Origin: Palaemon carinicauda
Lineage: Eukaryota > Arthropoda > Malacostraca > Decapoda > Palaemonidae
Assembly: GCF_036898095.1 (NCBI RefSeq)
Contig: NC_090751.1
Coordinates: 85,719,942-85,783,941, forward strand
DNA: 64,000 nucleotides
Direction of reading: 5' to 3'
Part shown: piece by piece, positions 21,200 through 32,400 of the stretch
How positions within the stretch are numbered: the stretch's first letter is position 1
How the letters are laid out: every line of letters begins with the position of its first letter
Made by a program: the position numbers and the translations under genes
The notes under the pieces: model-generated
Database searches by the model: none
What the model saw: only the letters and a program-made list of their open reading frames with translations
What the model was told of the DNA's origin: nothing

Positions 21200-21595
21200 T
21201 CCCATAACCTTTTTAACCTTTCTCTTGAATACTTTTATTGTTGTTTTTATGGTTGTTACGGTAGGCTAAGAAGCCTTCCGCATCCTTGGATTTGGCGGGT
21301 GGTCTGTTCATTCTTGAGAAGCGCCTGGGTTAAAGGTTTGGTAGAGGTCCTTTAGTAGGGTTGCAACCCCTTGTACTTTGGCACCTTTGGGTTGATTCAG
21401 CCTCCAAGAGGAACGCTGCGCTCAGTAAGGAAGACGAACTTTAAATAAAAGGCAGAGTAACGGTTCTATTCGACTTCCTTACCAGGTACTTATTATTTCA
21501 TTGTTATTTGAGATAACTGTTATATGAAATATGGGATACTTAGCTATCCTTTAATCATGTACACTGGTTTTCACCCACCTCCCTGGGTGTGAATC
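21200..21595 (+). other. DIRS copy C 3' untranslated region with hairpin
   Basis: Non-coding; contains the GGCT-AAGA-AGCC hairpin core at 21260-21279 and the GGGTGTGAATCAGCT tract before the ICR. Similar in layout to copies A, D and E. Confidence 0.7.
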
Positions 21596-21685
21596 AGCTA
21601 CATGATTATCGGGTAAGTTTAATATTGAAAAATGTTATTTTTATTAATAAAATAAATTTTTGAATATACTTACCCGATAATCATG
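21596..21685 (+). repeat. ICR of DIRS copy C
   Basis: CAGCTACATGATTATCGGG to TTGAAAA is the inverse of 15179-15215. It is followed at once by the inverse of 21874-21925. This is the complement of the joined element ends, diagnostic of DIRS elements. Confidence 0.9.
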
Positions 21686-21737
21686 ATTTAATCGACCCTC
21701 CCTTTCCTCCCCAGAGAGAACCAGTGGACCGAGGAAT

Positions 21738-21925
21738 AATTGAGGAGGTGTCAACAACAAATGATTGAGTACCTGGCCACAGGTGGCGCTGGTAAGTACA
21801 CCCCCTTCTAGTATTGTGATAGCTGGCGTATCCCTCCATAGAATTCTGTCGGGCAACGGAGTTGACAGCTACATGATTATCGGGTAAGTATATTCAAAAA
21901 TTTATTTTATTAATAAAAATAACAT
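21738..21925 (-). repeat. Right ITR of DIRS copy C
   Basis: Reverse complement of the left ITR, then the right-end-specific tail TATTCAAAAATTTATTTTA to AACAT. Confidence 0.9.
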
Positions 21926-23694
21926 ATTTAATATCTAAAGAAGTGTTCATTACAGACATCTTAAAATTATAACAATTAAAATAAGTATCCTATTGGTGTT
22001 AGTATAAGGCATTGATAGATTGTCCTTTTGCTGCTATGATCTACTATCTAGAGGACCAAGAAGAGCCTTTCATTCTGAGGAGACAGTGAATAGTCAGCTG
22101 AAGTACTTCAGAGTTTGGATGTAAAGAGAAGGCCATGCAATTGTTTGAGAAGATTGATGCTGCAAGGCCACAGATCTGTAAGCCACTCCTTCCGAGTCAA
22201 TAGAGTTATGGTGTTGGTACACAACATGAATGTGTTTATTACTTGTTGTAATGCAGCTAATGGAGGGAAGGCATAGAAATTGAGGTTTTACCTCTCTTGT
22301 AACATGGTGTGTTTGCAGTTCATGTCTGAAGAACATAGACTGAAAAACAAAAATGTTCTTATTTTATAATTCCAATAGGTGGTGAATATGTTTTTGTTTA
22401 GTTACCCACAAACTTTTCACTGGGCTCAACACAGTAGATAGCTGTGTAATATATGAGGCTTCAAGGAAGAGTTTAGCATCTGAGAAGATTGAGGAAAATA
22501 TTTGTTTGTAATGTTCTCCAAGAGCCTACTGTATTAAACCTACTTTTGAAAATCTAAAACTAGGGCTGAAAAATAGTGGGATAAGTTTTTGACGTATTGC
22601 CCGGGAATAAATGAAGATCTTATTCAGTAACAGAAGATAGGGAGAATCTAAATTTATATCTTTTCCCTTCATCTTTACCTTTTCTCTTCATCTCTACTGA
22701 AGGAGGCATCTGTGAAATCTGACAGGTGGGATGTGAAGAACACATTGAAGAATGCACTGCATCCTAAATTAATGCTTGTAAAGAAGAGGGAACAAATCTG
22801 AGGCTTTAAATTTAGCGCCAGAGATTCCAGCACATTTGAAAATAGGCACAGTCGTCAAAATTTGTGTGCCAGCGTTAGATTAGACTAAACCTGTGTATTC
22901 AGCATGTGCAAGTGCAAAAGGTTTTAAAAGACTTTATGTTGCATTTGGGTAATAAGGTTACTTGTAGTTAATTCTAATCTCATAGCATTGAATTAAAATT
23001 TCACTTATGACTTGACTTCTGATTTAAATGTATCAACATCAGTAACTTTACCATCACAGTCAATAACTAATTTCTACTTGGGACAATCTAATTCTGGTCC
23101 GTATAACTACCACTCAGTTCTCTCTGTTACATTTAGCATCTCTGTTCTTCCTTCTCATACTATCAAGTTTTAAGAAACTTTACCATTCTTAACTTCAGAA
23201 AGTGGATCACATTCATCACACCTACTCTGCATGTTACATTGATTTCATTTTTATACCTGACACAAAGAGTTTAAGTCTAAGGTCATTTGATACAAATCTA
23301 TTATAGGCCTACTTGCACCTGACGTAATTACATATCCTGGTAACATTTGGAGAGATATTTGATAAATGTAAATCTAAATAATTCCCAAAATTATTAGATT
23401 TAACAAATGAGGAACCAAAGAACAGCATAAAATGGTGCAGTGAACACCGCACATCTGGACCATGACCCAGTGCCACAACGGCACTTGGTGTTTGTCACTG
23501 ATACTGTACTGTGGCAAATCTGACAGTTTGATGATTATAATTTTTTATTTCTTATTATAAGATCAAGAAGTTCTTGCTACGAAATTCAAATAACGCGAGT
23601 CTTAGGTAAGATACATTAAGATAATAGATTTTATAATAATTTTTTTTTTTTTGAAACCAACATTATATATTTTTCCTTTTGAATATTCCTGAAG

Positions 23695-23857
23695 GTTCGT
23701 GATATGGAGAAATATGAGTTCAGACCTGCAGAAATAGTATCTGACATTTGTACCATCTATACTCATCTTTATAGTGATGAAGTATTTTGCAGTGCCGTAT
23801 CTGCAGATGGAAGGTCATATACGCCACAGCTCTTTTCCCAAGCTCATGATGTATTAG
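23695..23857 (+). CDS. UBE4B: UBE4B exon g (end of Ufd2 core)
   Basis: A 163-nt exon: VRDMEKYEFRPAEIVSDICT, then DEVFCSAVSADGRSYTP and QLFSQAHDVL plus one base. It matches the family segment with VSDICTIY and DGRSY. Phase 1 donor GTAAGT at 23858. Confidence 0.95.
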
Positions 23858-23964
23858 GTAAGTCTAATTAGGCTTCATTAGTAATAATGTAGGAATACAA
23901 ATCATGGTAGAAAACCTATTTTATGTAAATGGTTTACCTGTTTGTGAGAGACTGTATAGAGCTA

Positions 23965-24095
23965 GTTCCCCCTTATTTTATGCATGACACTGATCAACTA
24001 CAGTATTGTATTATTTTATGCATGACAGATTAACTATTGTATTATTTCCCCATTATTCTATGCAAGACACAGATTAACTATTGTATTATTTTGCA
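23965..24095 (+). repeat. Imperfect tandem repeat, about 3 units
   Basis: Units of roughly 42-50 bp with the recurring words TTATTTTATGCATGACA, GATTAACTATTGTATTATTT and ATTCTATGCAAGACACAGAT. AT-rich intronic satellite-like sequence. Confidence 0.6.
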
Positions 24096-24164
24096 ATAAC
24101 AATATCAAACATGACATAATTATTTTTATGAAACTCCTCTGATGTTCATATTGCTTCTACTTAA

Positions 24165-26972
24165 AGTTGTGTTGATGTAAAGGGTTTCCAAACTTATAGA
24201 TCAGACAGAAAAAATAGGAATCAAGGGGGAACCGCAATATATGGAAGAGACATAAATCAAGGAAAAGTCTGTGAAAAATACAGCAACACAGAATGTGAAT
24301 TGATTGCGGTAGAATTTGAATTTGAAAAACTAGTGAATATTGTAGTTTACAGACCCCCAAATACTAAGGAGTTTGACATAATAATAGAAAAAATAGATGA
24401 TATATGTAGAAACCATAAAGACTGGAATATACTCCTATCCGGAGATTTTAACTTTCCTTTCGTGGATTGGAAAGAACGGATAGAAGAAAGTGGTTGTATG
24501 TATACATATAAAAAAGAGAGTAATAGTAGCGCAGAAGATAAGAGGCAATTTGAAAAGCTTCAAGATATGCTATTAGAACATAATATGCAACAATTAAAAC
24601 ACATTCCAACAAGAAAGGAAAATGTCCTAGATCTAGTATTTGTGAATGAGGTGAATTATGTTAAAGAAATAATAGTGTATAACACGGGAATTTCAGACCA
24701 CAATGTCATAGAATTGATAGTTCATTCCAAAGCAAGTGATCACAGAATTAATAAAAGCACAAAACTTTGGGAAGGATATGGAAAATATAACTTTTACAGT
24801 AAGAATATAAAATGGTCAGAAATAAATGAAGAACTGAATAAAGAATGGAAAAATGTATTTATAAGTGATAATATACAGGTAAATACGGATATACTGTACA
24901 AAATACTGGAGAAAATTGTTGAAAAATATGTACCGAAAAAAAACAATAAACAAAAGACGTGCATACCAAGAGACAGAAGGATCTTATTTCAGAAAATTAA
25001 AAAGTGGAAGAAAAATCTTGCAAAAGAAAAAAATGTGTGGAAAATGAGGGAAATAAAATGTAAGATAGAAAATGCAGAACAAAAGATTATGCAGTCGAAA
25101 GAAAATGAAAAAAGGGACTTAGAAGAAAGGACACTTCAAAATATAAAAAGAAACCCCAAAGTACTTTACTCCAATGCAAAAAAGATGAATAAAAGGAGAA
25201 TAGAAATAGGCCCTCTAAGAATTGAAGGACGGCTAACGAATGAAAAAAAGGAAATATGCAACATATTAGCAGAAAAATATAAGAGTGAGTTCACGCCAAG
25301 AATTGCGAATGAGAATAATGAAACAGAAATGAGAGAAGAAAATGTTGAATATCTAACGGATATAGATATTAATGAAGCAGATATTGTCACGGCTATAAAC
25401 GAAATTAAAAATGGATCGGCAGCCGGACCAGATGGAGTTCCAGCGATTTTGTTAAAAAAAACTGCAAACACTATCGCGAAGCCACTTGCAATACTGCTAA
25501 GACAGAGTATAGATATGAGCGAGATATATGTTAAACATAAATTAGCTTATATAACCCCTATCTTCAAAAGTGGATCAAGACTAGAGGCAAGCAATTATAG
25601 ACCTGTTAGTCTAACATCACATATTATGAAAGTGTATGAGAGGGTAATAAAAAAGAAAATAATGAACCATTTGGTCAAAAATAATTTGTTTAATATGGGC
25701 CAACACGGTTTCGTACCTGGAAAAAGTACACAGACCCAACTGATAGCTCACTATGAAAACATATACAATAATATAATAAATGAAAAAGACACAGATGTGA
25801 TCTATCTAGATTTTGCAAAAGCCTTTGACAAGGTAGACCATAACATATTGGAGAAAAAAATGAGAAAGCATAATATTGTGGGAAAGATTGGAAAATGGGT
25901 AAAAGAATTCCTGCAAAACAGAAAACAGATAGTGGTTGCAAATGACGAGAAATCAGATGAAGCCCAGGTAATATCTGGTGTGCCCCAAGGTACGGTATTA
26001 GCTGCACTGCTATTTGTTATTATGATCTCAGACATAGACTGTGATGTTGAAAACTCCGTAGTGAGAAGTTTCGCCGATGACACAAGAATAAGTAGAGAAA
26101 TTACTTGTGATGAAGATAGGAACTCACTACAAAGAGATCTAAACAAAATATATGAATGGGCGGAGATAAATAGGATGGTATTTAACTCCGATAAATTCGA
26201 ATCAATAAATTATGGAAACAGAGAAGGAATGGTGTATGCATACAAGGGACCTAATAATGAGACAATCACAAACAAGGAAGCAATTAAAGACCTTGGTGTA
26301 ATTTTAAATAGGAATATGTTATGCAACGACCAAATAGCAACACTGTTGGCTAAATGTAAAGCAAAAATGGGAATGTTATTCAGACACTTTAAAACAAGAA
26401 AAGCTGAACACATGATTATGCTTTACAAAACTTATGTGCGTAGTACACTCGAGTACAGCAATGTGATATGGTACCCACACTACCAAAAGGATATTGCGCA
26501 AATAGAGAGTGTACAAAGGTCCTATACTGCTAGAATAGAAGAAGTTAAGGACCTTGATTACTGGGAAAGACTGCAATTTTTAAAACTATACAGTCTAGAA
26601 AGGAGAAGAGAACGCTACATGATAATACAAGCATGGAAGCAAATAGAAGGAATTGCTGAAAACATCATGGAGCTTAAAGTATCAGAAAGAGCAAGCCGAG
26701 GTAGATTAATAGTACCAAAAAGCATTCCAGGTAAACTGAGAAAGGCGCACAGGACATTAATCCACTACGCACCAGCATCGATAATGCAGCGACTATTTAA
26801 TGTGCTGCCAGCTCATCTAAGAAACATATCAGGAGTGAGCGTAGATGCGTTTAAAAATCAGCTCGATAAATACCTAAGATGCATCCCAGACCATCCAAGA
26901 CTGGAAGATGCAAAATACACCGGAAGATGTATTAGTAACTCTCTGGTGGATATACGAGGTGCCTCACACTGA
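24165..26972 (+). CDS. LINE-delta ORF2: endonuclease (partial) and reverse transcriptase
   Basis: A 936-codon open frame (including the stop) with no internal stop. The N-terminus enters in the middle of an exonuclease-endonuclease-phosphatase domain: QGGTAIYGRD, NIVVYRPPN, LLSGDFNFPFVDW, GISDHNVIEL. A Lys-rich linker follows, then RT motifs: NGSAAGPDGVPAILLKK, SNYRPVSLTSHIMKVYERVI, VIYLDFAKAFDKVDHNIL (motif A), ISGVPQGTVLAALLF (motif B), RSFADDTRIS (catalytic motif C). It resembles the jockey/CR1 group; the clade is not fixed. No credible ATG start: the copy is 5'-truncated inside the endonuclease, yet the remaining frame is fully open, so the insertion is probably recent. Confidence 0.88.
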   Translation, partial: SCVDVKGFQTYRSDRKNRNQGGTAIYGRDINQGKVCEKYSNTECELIAVEFEFEKLVNIVVYRPPNTKEFDIIIEKIDDICRNHKDWNILLSGDFNFPFVDWKERIEESGCMYTYKKESNSSAEDKRQFEKLQDMLLEHNMQQLKHIPTRKENVLDLVFVNEVNYVKEIIVYNTGISDHNVIELIVHSKASDHRINKSTKLWEGYGKYNFYSKNIKWSEINEELNKEWKNVFISDNIQVNTDILYKILEKIVEKYVPKKNNKQKTCIPRDRRILFQKIKKWKKNLAKEKNVWKMREIKCKIENAEQKIMQSKENEKRDLEERTLQNIKRNPKVLYSNAKKMNKRRIEIGPLRIEGRLTNEKKEICNILAEKYKSEFTPRIANENNETEMREENVEYLTDIDINEADIVTAINEIKNGSAAGPDGVPAILLKKTANTIAKPLAILLRQSIDMSEIYVKHKLAYITPIFKSGSRLEASNYRPVSLTSHIMKVYERVIKKKIMNHLVKNNLFNMGQHGFVPGKSTQTQLIAHYENIYNNIINEKDTDVIYLDFAKAFDKVDHNILEKKMRKHNIVGKIGKWVKEFLQNRKQIVVANDEKSDEAQVISGVPQGTVLAALLFVIMISDIDCDVENSVVRSFADDTRISREITCDEDRNSLQRDLNKIYEWAEINRMVFNSDKFESINYGNREGMVYAYKGPNNETITNKEAIKDLGVILNRNMLCNDQIATLLAKCKAKMGMLFRHFKTRKAEHMIMLYKTYVRSTLEYSNVIWYPHYQKDIAQIESVQRSYTARIEEVKDLDYWERLQFLKLYSLERRRERYMIIQAWKQIEGIAENIMELKVSERASRGRLIVPKSIPGKLRKAHRTLIHYAPASIMQRLFNVLPAHLRNISGVSVDAFKNQLDKYLRCIPDHPRLEDAKYTGRCISNSLVDIRGASH

Positions 26973-27025
26973 GGGACCTGGGGGAACCCAAACAAAAAAT
27001 AAGGCAATAAGGCAATAAGGAAACC
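24165..27025 (+). mobile_element. LINE-delta, 5'-truncated non-LTR retrotransposon
   Basis: Contains the open ORF2, a short 3' UTR (GGGACCTGGGGGAACCC) and a tail with a repeated AATAAGGC unit at about 26997-27020, a microsatellite-type 3' end. The exact 5' border and target duplication are not resolved. Confidence 0.8.
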
Positions 27026-27944
27026 CCTGCAAAATATCTTCCCCCTTTGGAATCACCATGGCATCGGATGGTTGATGGTAACTAAATAGTTAATGACGAC
27101 CATTTACCTCCTGCTTTTGAGTTCATCTCAGTGCTGGTGTCTAATAGGACATACTAATTTTGGCCTGGATTATAAATTGGTAGTTCATTTTGAAAAAATC
27201 AATCACACTGTTATTCAAATTTTTCTGGTCAGCAGCCACAGTGTACACTTACATTCCCTCTTCTCTGAAGTTATATCATCTATTAGTTGACTGTTTTAAT
27301 TAGTAATCAAAAGTTAAAGATAATAACACCTTTACCTTGTTGCTTTGTTTGCATTTAATTCAGGGTAATCCAGAGAAGACTGGGAACACTACGCTAACCT
27401 CTCAAGATTTGCATTGCAGTGGTATATTGTTCTTCTTTCATTATCTTAGTTATTTTCGACATAGTAGGCATGATTGTGTCCGACCTTCCTTATACCTTAT
27501 AATGGCATGAATATTTCAATATTACTTCAGGAAGCTAAAAGGTTCATATTTTGATTGTCAGTGAGCCCAGCTTGATCGGAATTTTCCCTCGTGTATTTAT
27601 CTTGGCTGCTAGATGCGCTAACCAAGTCTTCTAAACAAGTTCCTTGCCTAGATAGGCATAAAGTATACAGAAACCTATTTTGGTAAGCCATCCAAATAAG
27701 TTGATTAATGTAAATTTTTACTTCTTTTCATTTATGTACATGGTTATTAAGAAAACTTATTTTAGCATTTTCTGTAATTTTTTAGACAAATTACTAGATT
27801 TTTTAGTGCAAGTTAAGTTTTCCATTTAATTTAACAAGTATGAAAAATTATTTGAATTGATGTCCCGTTTAGTGTGGAGATTGTTTCCCTTTTGAAACAT
27901 TCTATAGACCTGTCAATGTTAAAACCTTGTTAAAAAATAATAAC

Positions 27945-28180
27945 AAATAATGCAGCCATTTCAAATCCACTGCAGGACAAAGGCCTCAGACATGTCCTGA
28001 TTTATGATTGTGGTTTGGCTATTTCATCACCACACTGGCCACTGTGGATTGGTGATGGTGGGAGACTTTAGTCTGATTGCTCACAGCAAGCCAACTTAGT
28101 ATCAGTGGCCCTGACTAGTACAGCTTTGCTGATCATGGCAATACACAAACCCTTTTACCGCATTAAGATATCCCATTCAA
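27945..28180 (+). repeat. Unclassified interspersed repeat (SINE-like)
   Basis: A GC-richer island in AT-rich intron starting GCAGCCATTTCAAATCC and containing CCACTGCAGGACAAAGG and CTTTGCTGATCATGGC. It resembles, from memory, a common decapod dispersed repeat. No coding content. Confidence 0.4.
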
Positions 28181-28749
28181 GAAGGGAACCTTATTCATGA
28201 ATAGTTGAATATCTTTGAAATTAGGGAGAGTAAACAGATAAAAATCTTTGAATACAGGAGAATTGAAGAGGAATTTAACATGAATCATCTTATTAGCCAA
28301 GTTTTTAGAAGGAATTATACAATTTTGATTTTAGATATCAATAATTAAACAAGATGATAGATGATTATTAATTACTCTAAGAATGACTAAAGTTGCATCA
28401 ATCTAGCCTAGGTATTAATGTAGTTACCACGATGAATTCTGTTCAAATCTTTCATTTTATTGTGTATTTTCAAACAGAAGTAACTTAGGTATGCAAGATG
28501 GAATTTGTATTTTGATAAATTTCCAGTTATTTTATAATTAGATTGGCAGTGTATTGTTCAAATAATATTTTAGCTATTTAGTTTCACTGATCCCTGAACA
28601 GAGTGTTAGGTCTCAAATCTCATATCACTCATAAGGATTAGCCATGGTTAGTAATTTACAGGACACGCTATTTAATGTACTTTTTTTGTGGCCCTTTTAG
28701 AATTGGTCAGATTGTCATGGGCTAATATCCTAATTAGGGCATTAAATAC

Positions 28750-29010
28750 AAAACCTTAACCTGACTTCCGAGTTGGGTCTAGTAGTTGTAGCTTTTCATT
28801 TAGTAAAGGTTCTGAATGTTCATTGTGCCCTACAGATTCGAGGTCTTCTCACTGAACCATAAATCTTTTATTTATTTAGATTCTTCTACTGTTAAACCCT
28901 TGCTTTTCTGCATTCCTAATCACTCTTTTAGACAACTAGATTGTGAGGCAAAAGACCTAATTGATAATCTGGATCCTAATACCCTCCACTCACCAAAGTT
29001 AGTATTGTAC
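28750..29010 (+). repeat. Dispersed repeat, copy 1 (pair with 36265-36520)
   Basis: Shares interrupted similarity with 36265-36520 in the same orientation. Shared words include TGTGAGGCAAAAGAC, CTGGATCCT and AAAGTTAGT, in the same order. Family unknown. Confidence 0.5.
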
Positions 29011-29384
29011 TCATTAAGCAACCTTGTATTTCATGGGTTGATAGCATTGCATATTGCACCATGTAGGTAAGTGAAATTAGAAGATTCAATGAAAATTAGA
29101 AATAGATTAAGTAGACTGAATTTTTAGGATATTTAAAAATGTAGATTGCTGGCTTTATGTGAGAACTAATGCACATGACACCTATAATTGTGGATCAACC
29201 TGCCTTGATGATTTAAGATCTTTGGCAAGAGTTCTGGTTTGCTTTTTAGATTACTGAACCTATTGGATGCCATTGATTACGGTTAAGTTTTAAGACTAGA
29301 TATTGTAAAAGGATTTATAATCCAGGAGAATTAGTCTAGTTAATTATAGAATATGTTATTTCCATTAGTAAAATAAATTTTTGA

Positions 29385-29560
29385 ATATACTTACCCGATA
29401 ATCATGTAGCTGTCAACTCCGTTGCCCGACAGAATTCTACGGAAGGGATACGCCAGCGATCGCTATACAAGAGGGGGGTGTACTCACAAGCGCCACCTGT
29501 GGCCAGGTACTGCAGTACTTCTTGTTGACACCACCTCAATTTTTCCTCGGTCCACTGGTT
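29385..29560 (+). repeat. ITR of DIRS copy D (low-coordinate end)
   Basis: Inverse of about 35880-36030. Contains the palindrome AGCGATCGCT (about 29456-29465) and GCCACCTGTGGCCAGGTAC. Confidence 0.85.
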
Positions 29561-29589
29561 CTATGGGGAGGAAGGGTGGGTCAATTAAA

Positions 29590-29690
29590 TCATGATTATC
29601 GGGTAAGTATATTCAAAAATTTATTTTACTAATGAAAATAACATTTTTCAATATTAAACTTACCCGATAATCATGTAGCTGATTCACACC
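29590..29690 (-). repeat. ICR of DIRS copy D
   Basis: Joins inverse copies of the two element ends: ATGATTATCGGGTAAGTAT through TCAATATTAAACTTACCC, followed by the GATTCACACCC tract as in copy C. Confidence 0.85.
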
Positions 29691-30065
29691 CAGGGAGGTG
29701 GGTGAAAACCAGTGTACATGTATATCAAGAAGCTAAGTATCCCGTATTTCATATTATCAGTTATTCAAAATAACAATGAAATTACAAGTACCTGGTAAGG
29801 AAGTCGACTTGAGCCATTACTCTGCCTTAAATAAGTTCGTCTTCCTTACTGAGCGCAGCGTTCCTCTTAGGAGGCTGAACAACTCTAAGGTGCTGAAGTA
29901 TGAAGGGCTGCAACCCATACTAAAGGACCTCATCACAACCTTTAACCTCGGCGCTTCTCAAGAAAGAATTGACCACCCGCCAAATCAACAAGGATGTGGA
30001 AGGCTTCTTAGCCGACCGTACAACCCATAAAAAGTATTCAAGAGAAAGGTTAAAAGGTTATGGGA

Positions 30066-31233
30066 TTATGGGAATGTAGTGGCTGAGCCCTCGCCTACTA
30101 CTGCATTCGTTGCTACGAATGGTCCCAGGGTGTAGCAGTACTCGTAAAGAGACTGGACATCTTTGAGATAGAATGATGCGAACACTGACTTGCTTCTCCA
30201 ATAGGTTGCATCCATAACACTCTGCAGAGAACGGTTCTGTTTGAAGGCCACTGAAGTAGCCACAGCTCCCACTTCATGTGTCCTTACCTTCAGCAAAGCA
30301 AGGTCTTCTTCCTTCAGATGAGAATGTGCTTCCCTAATCAGAAGCCTGAATAGTAAGAAACTGAGTTCTTAGAACTTGGAAAAGAAGGTTTCTTGATAGC
30401 ACACCATAAGGCTTCTGATTGTCCTCGTAAAGGTTAAGACCTTTTTAGATAGTACCTAAGAGCTCTAACTGGGCAAAGTACTCTCTCCAGTTCATTCCCC
30501 ACCAAGTTGGACAGGCTTGGGATCTCGAACGACTTAGGCCAAGGACGTGAAGGAAGCTCGTTTAGCAAAAACCGAGCTGCAAGGAACATGTAGCCGTTTC
30601 AGATGTGAAAACAATGATCCTGCTGAAGGCGTGGATCTCACTTACTCTTTTAGCTGTTGTCAAGCACACGAGGAAAAGAGTTTTTAATGTGAGGTCCTAA
30701 AAAGAGGCTGATTGGAGAGGTTCAAATCTTGATGACATAAGGAACCTTAGGACCACGTCTAGATTCCAGCCTGGAGTGGACAACCGACGTTCCTTTGAGG
30801 TCTCAAAAGACCTAGGGAGGTCCTGTAGATCTTTGTTGGTGGAAAGATCCAAGCCTCTGTGGCGGAAAACCGCTGCCAACATACTTCTGTAACCCTTGAT
30901 CGTAGGAGCTGAAAGGGATCTTACTTTCCTTAGATGTAACAGGAAGTCAGCAATCTGGGTTACAGTGGTACTGGTTGAGGAAACTGCATTGGTCTTGTAC
31001 CAGCTACGGAAGACTTCCCCTTGAGACTGATAGATTCTGAGAGTGGATGTTCTCCTTGCTCTGGCAATCGCTCTGGCTGTCTCCTTCGAAAAGCCCCTAG
31101 CTCTTGAGAGTCTTTCGAAAGTCTGAAGGCAGTCAGACGAAGAGCGTGGAGGTTTGGGTGTACCTTCTTTACGTGAGGTAGACGTAGAAGGTTCACTCCT
31201 AGAGGAAGAGTCCTGGGAATGTCGACCAGCCAT
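30066..31233 (-). pseudogene. Tyrosine recombinase remnant of DIRS copy D
   Basis: Starts at the conserved ATG (31233; MAGRHSQDSS). Open through SAPTIKGYRSMLAAVFRHRG to LQSASF, where it hits a stop (30697-30699). The middle with the first catalytic Arg is frame-broken. The last part (30066-30296) again reads VRTHEVGAVATS and FASFYLKDVQSLYEYC. In the HxxR box the Arg is replaced by Gly (HEVG), so a catalytic residue is lost as well. Confidence 0.87.
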
Positions 31234-32400
31234 TGCAGTACCTCTATGAACCATTCTCTCGCGGGCCAGAGCGGAGCCAACCCACGTCAGCCGTGTCCCT
31301 TTGCGAGAGGAGAACTTCTGAAGTACCCTGTTGACAATCTTGAACGGCGGGAATGCATACAGGTCGAGATGGGACCAATCCAGCAGAAAAGCATCCACGT
31401 GAACTGCTGCTGGGTCTGGAATCGGAGAACAATACAACAGGAGTCTCTAGGTTATCGAGGTAGCGAACAGATCTATGGTTGGCTGACCCCACAGGGCCCA
31501 AAGTCTGCTGCAAACACTCTTGTGAAGGGTCCACTCTGTGGGGATGACCTGACCCTTCCGGCTGAGGCGATCTGCCATGACATTCATACCGCCCTGAATG
31601 AACCTCGTTACCAGCGTGAGCTTTCGATCTTTTGACCAGATGAGGAGGTCCCTTGCGATCTAGAACAACTTCCACGAAAGAGTCCCTCCCTGCTTGAAGA
31701 TGTAAGCCAGGGCTGTGGTGTTGTCAGAGTCCACCTCCACCACCTTGTTAAGCTGGAGGGACTTGAAGTTTATCAAGGCCAGAAGAACCGCCAACAACTC
31801 CTTGCAAATGATGTGAAGTGTCCTTTGCTCCTGATTCCATGTTCCCGAGCATTCCTGTCCGTCCAAAGTCGCACCCCAGCCCGTGTCTGATGCGTCCGAG
31901 AGGAGACGGCGGTCGGGTTTCTGAACAGCCAAATGTAGACTTCCTTGAGAAGAAAGCTGTTCTTACACCACGCGAGAGAAGACCTCCTCTCTTCGGAAAC
32001 AGGAACTGAGACCGTCTCTAGCGTCATGTCCTTTATCCAGTGAGCAGCTAGATGATACTGAAGGGGGGGGGAGGTGGAGTCTCCCTAACACGATGAACAG
32101 GGCCAGCGATGAAAGTGTCCCTGTTAGACTCATCCACTACCTGACTGAGCATCAGTTCCTTCTCAGCATGCTCTGGATGCATTCTAGGGCTTGGAAGATC
32201 CTTGGGGCCGACGGAAAAGCCCGAAAAGCTCGACTCTGAAGATCCATACCCAGGTAGACAATGGTCTGGGATGGGACGAGCTGAGACTCCTCAAAATTGA
32301 CCAGGAGGCCCAGTTCCTTGGTCAGATCCATAGTCCATCTGAGAATCTCCAGACAGCGACGACTTGTGGGAGCTCTTAAAAGCCAGTCGTCTGACGGAGC
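30960..32400 (-). pseudogene. RT/RNase H remnant of DIRS copy D
   Basis: Begins at DDWLLRAPTSRRCLEILRW (motif C, near 32395), continues SQTIVYLGMDLQSRAFRAF, then after frame breaks the RNase H part SDASDTGWGATLDGQEC and VEVDSDNTTALAYIFKQGG (31660-31932), and the C-terminal PLWPAREWFIEVLQWLVD. RT motifs A and B upstream are deleted. Confidence 0.87.

Larger units (their letters stand above)
15179..21925 (+). mobile_element. DIRS copy C (family II termini), apparently complete tyrosine-recombinase retrotransposon
   Basis: About 6.75 kb. Left ITR (15190-15348), Gag-like ORF1, RT/RNase H, YR, 3' UTR, ICR (21596-21685) and right ITR (21738-21895) are all present, and every coding frame is open. 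The left end TTTTCAATATTAAAC and the right end AAAAATAACAT are restated in inverse orientation as one joint in the ICR. No target-site duplication. The best-preserved DIRS element in the window, and a candidate for recent activity. Confidence 0.93.
13223..23694 (+). other. UBE4B intron, 10.5 kb, carrying a SINE and DIRS copy C
   Basis: Phase 0 intron. Besides the SINE (13599-13881) and DIRS copy C (15179-21925), the stretches 13223-13598, 13882-15178 and 21926-23694 are AT-rich unique-looking sequence with only short chance ORFs. The acceptor preceding 23695 is TCCTGAAG, weaker in pyrimidines than the others. Confidence 0.75.

Noticed and set aside
25166..26413. Several minus-strand frames of 65-115 codons
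   Set aside because: Shadows of the LINE-delta ORF2.
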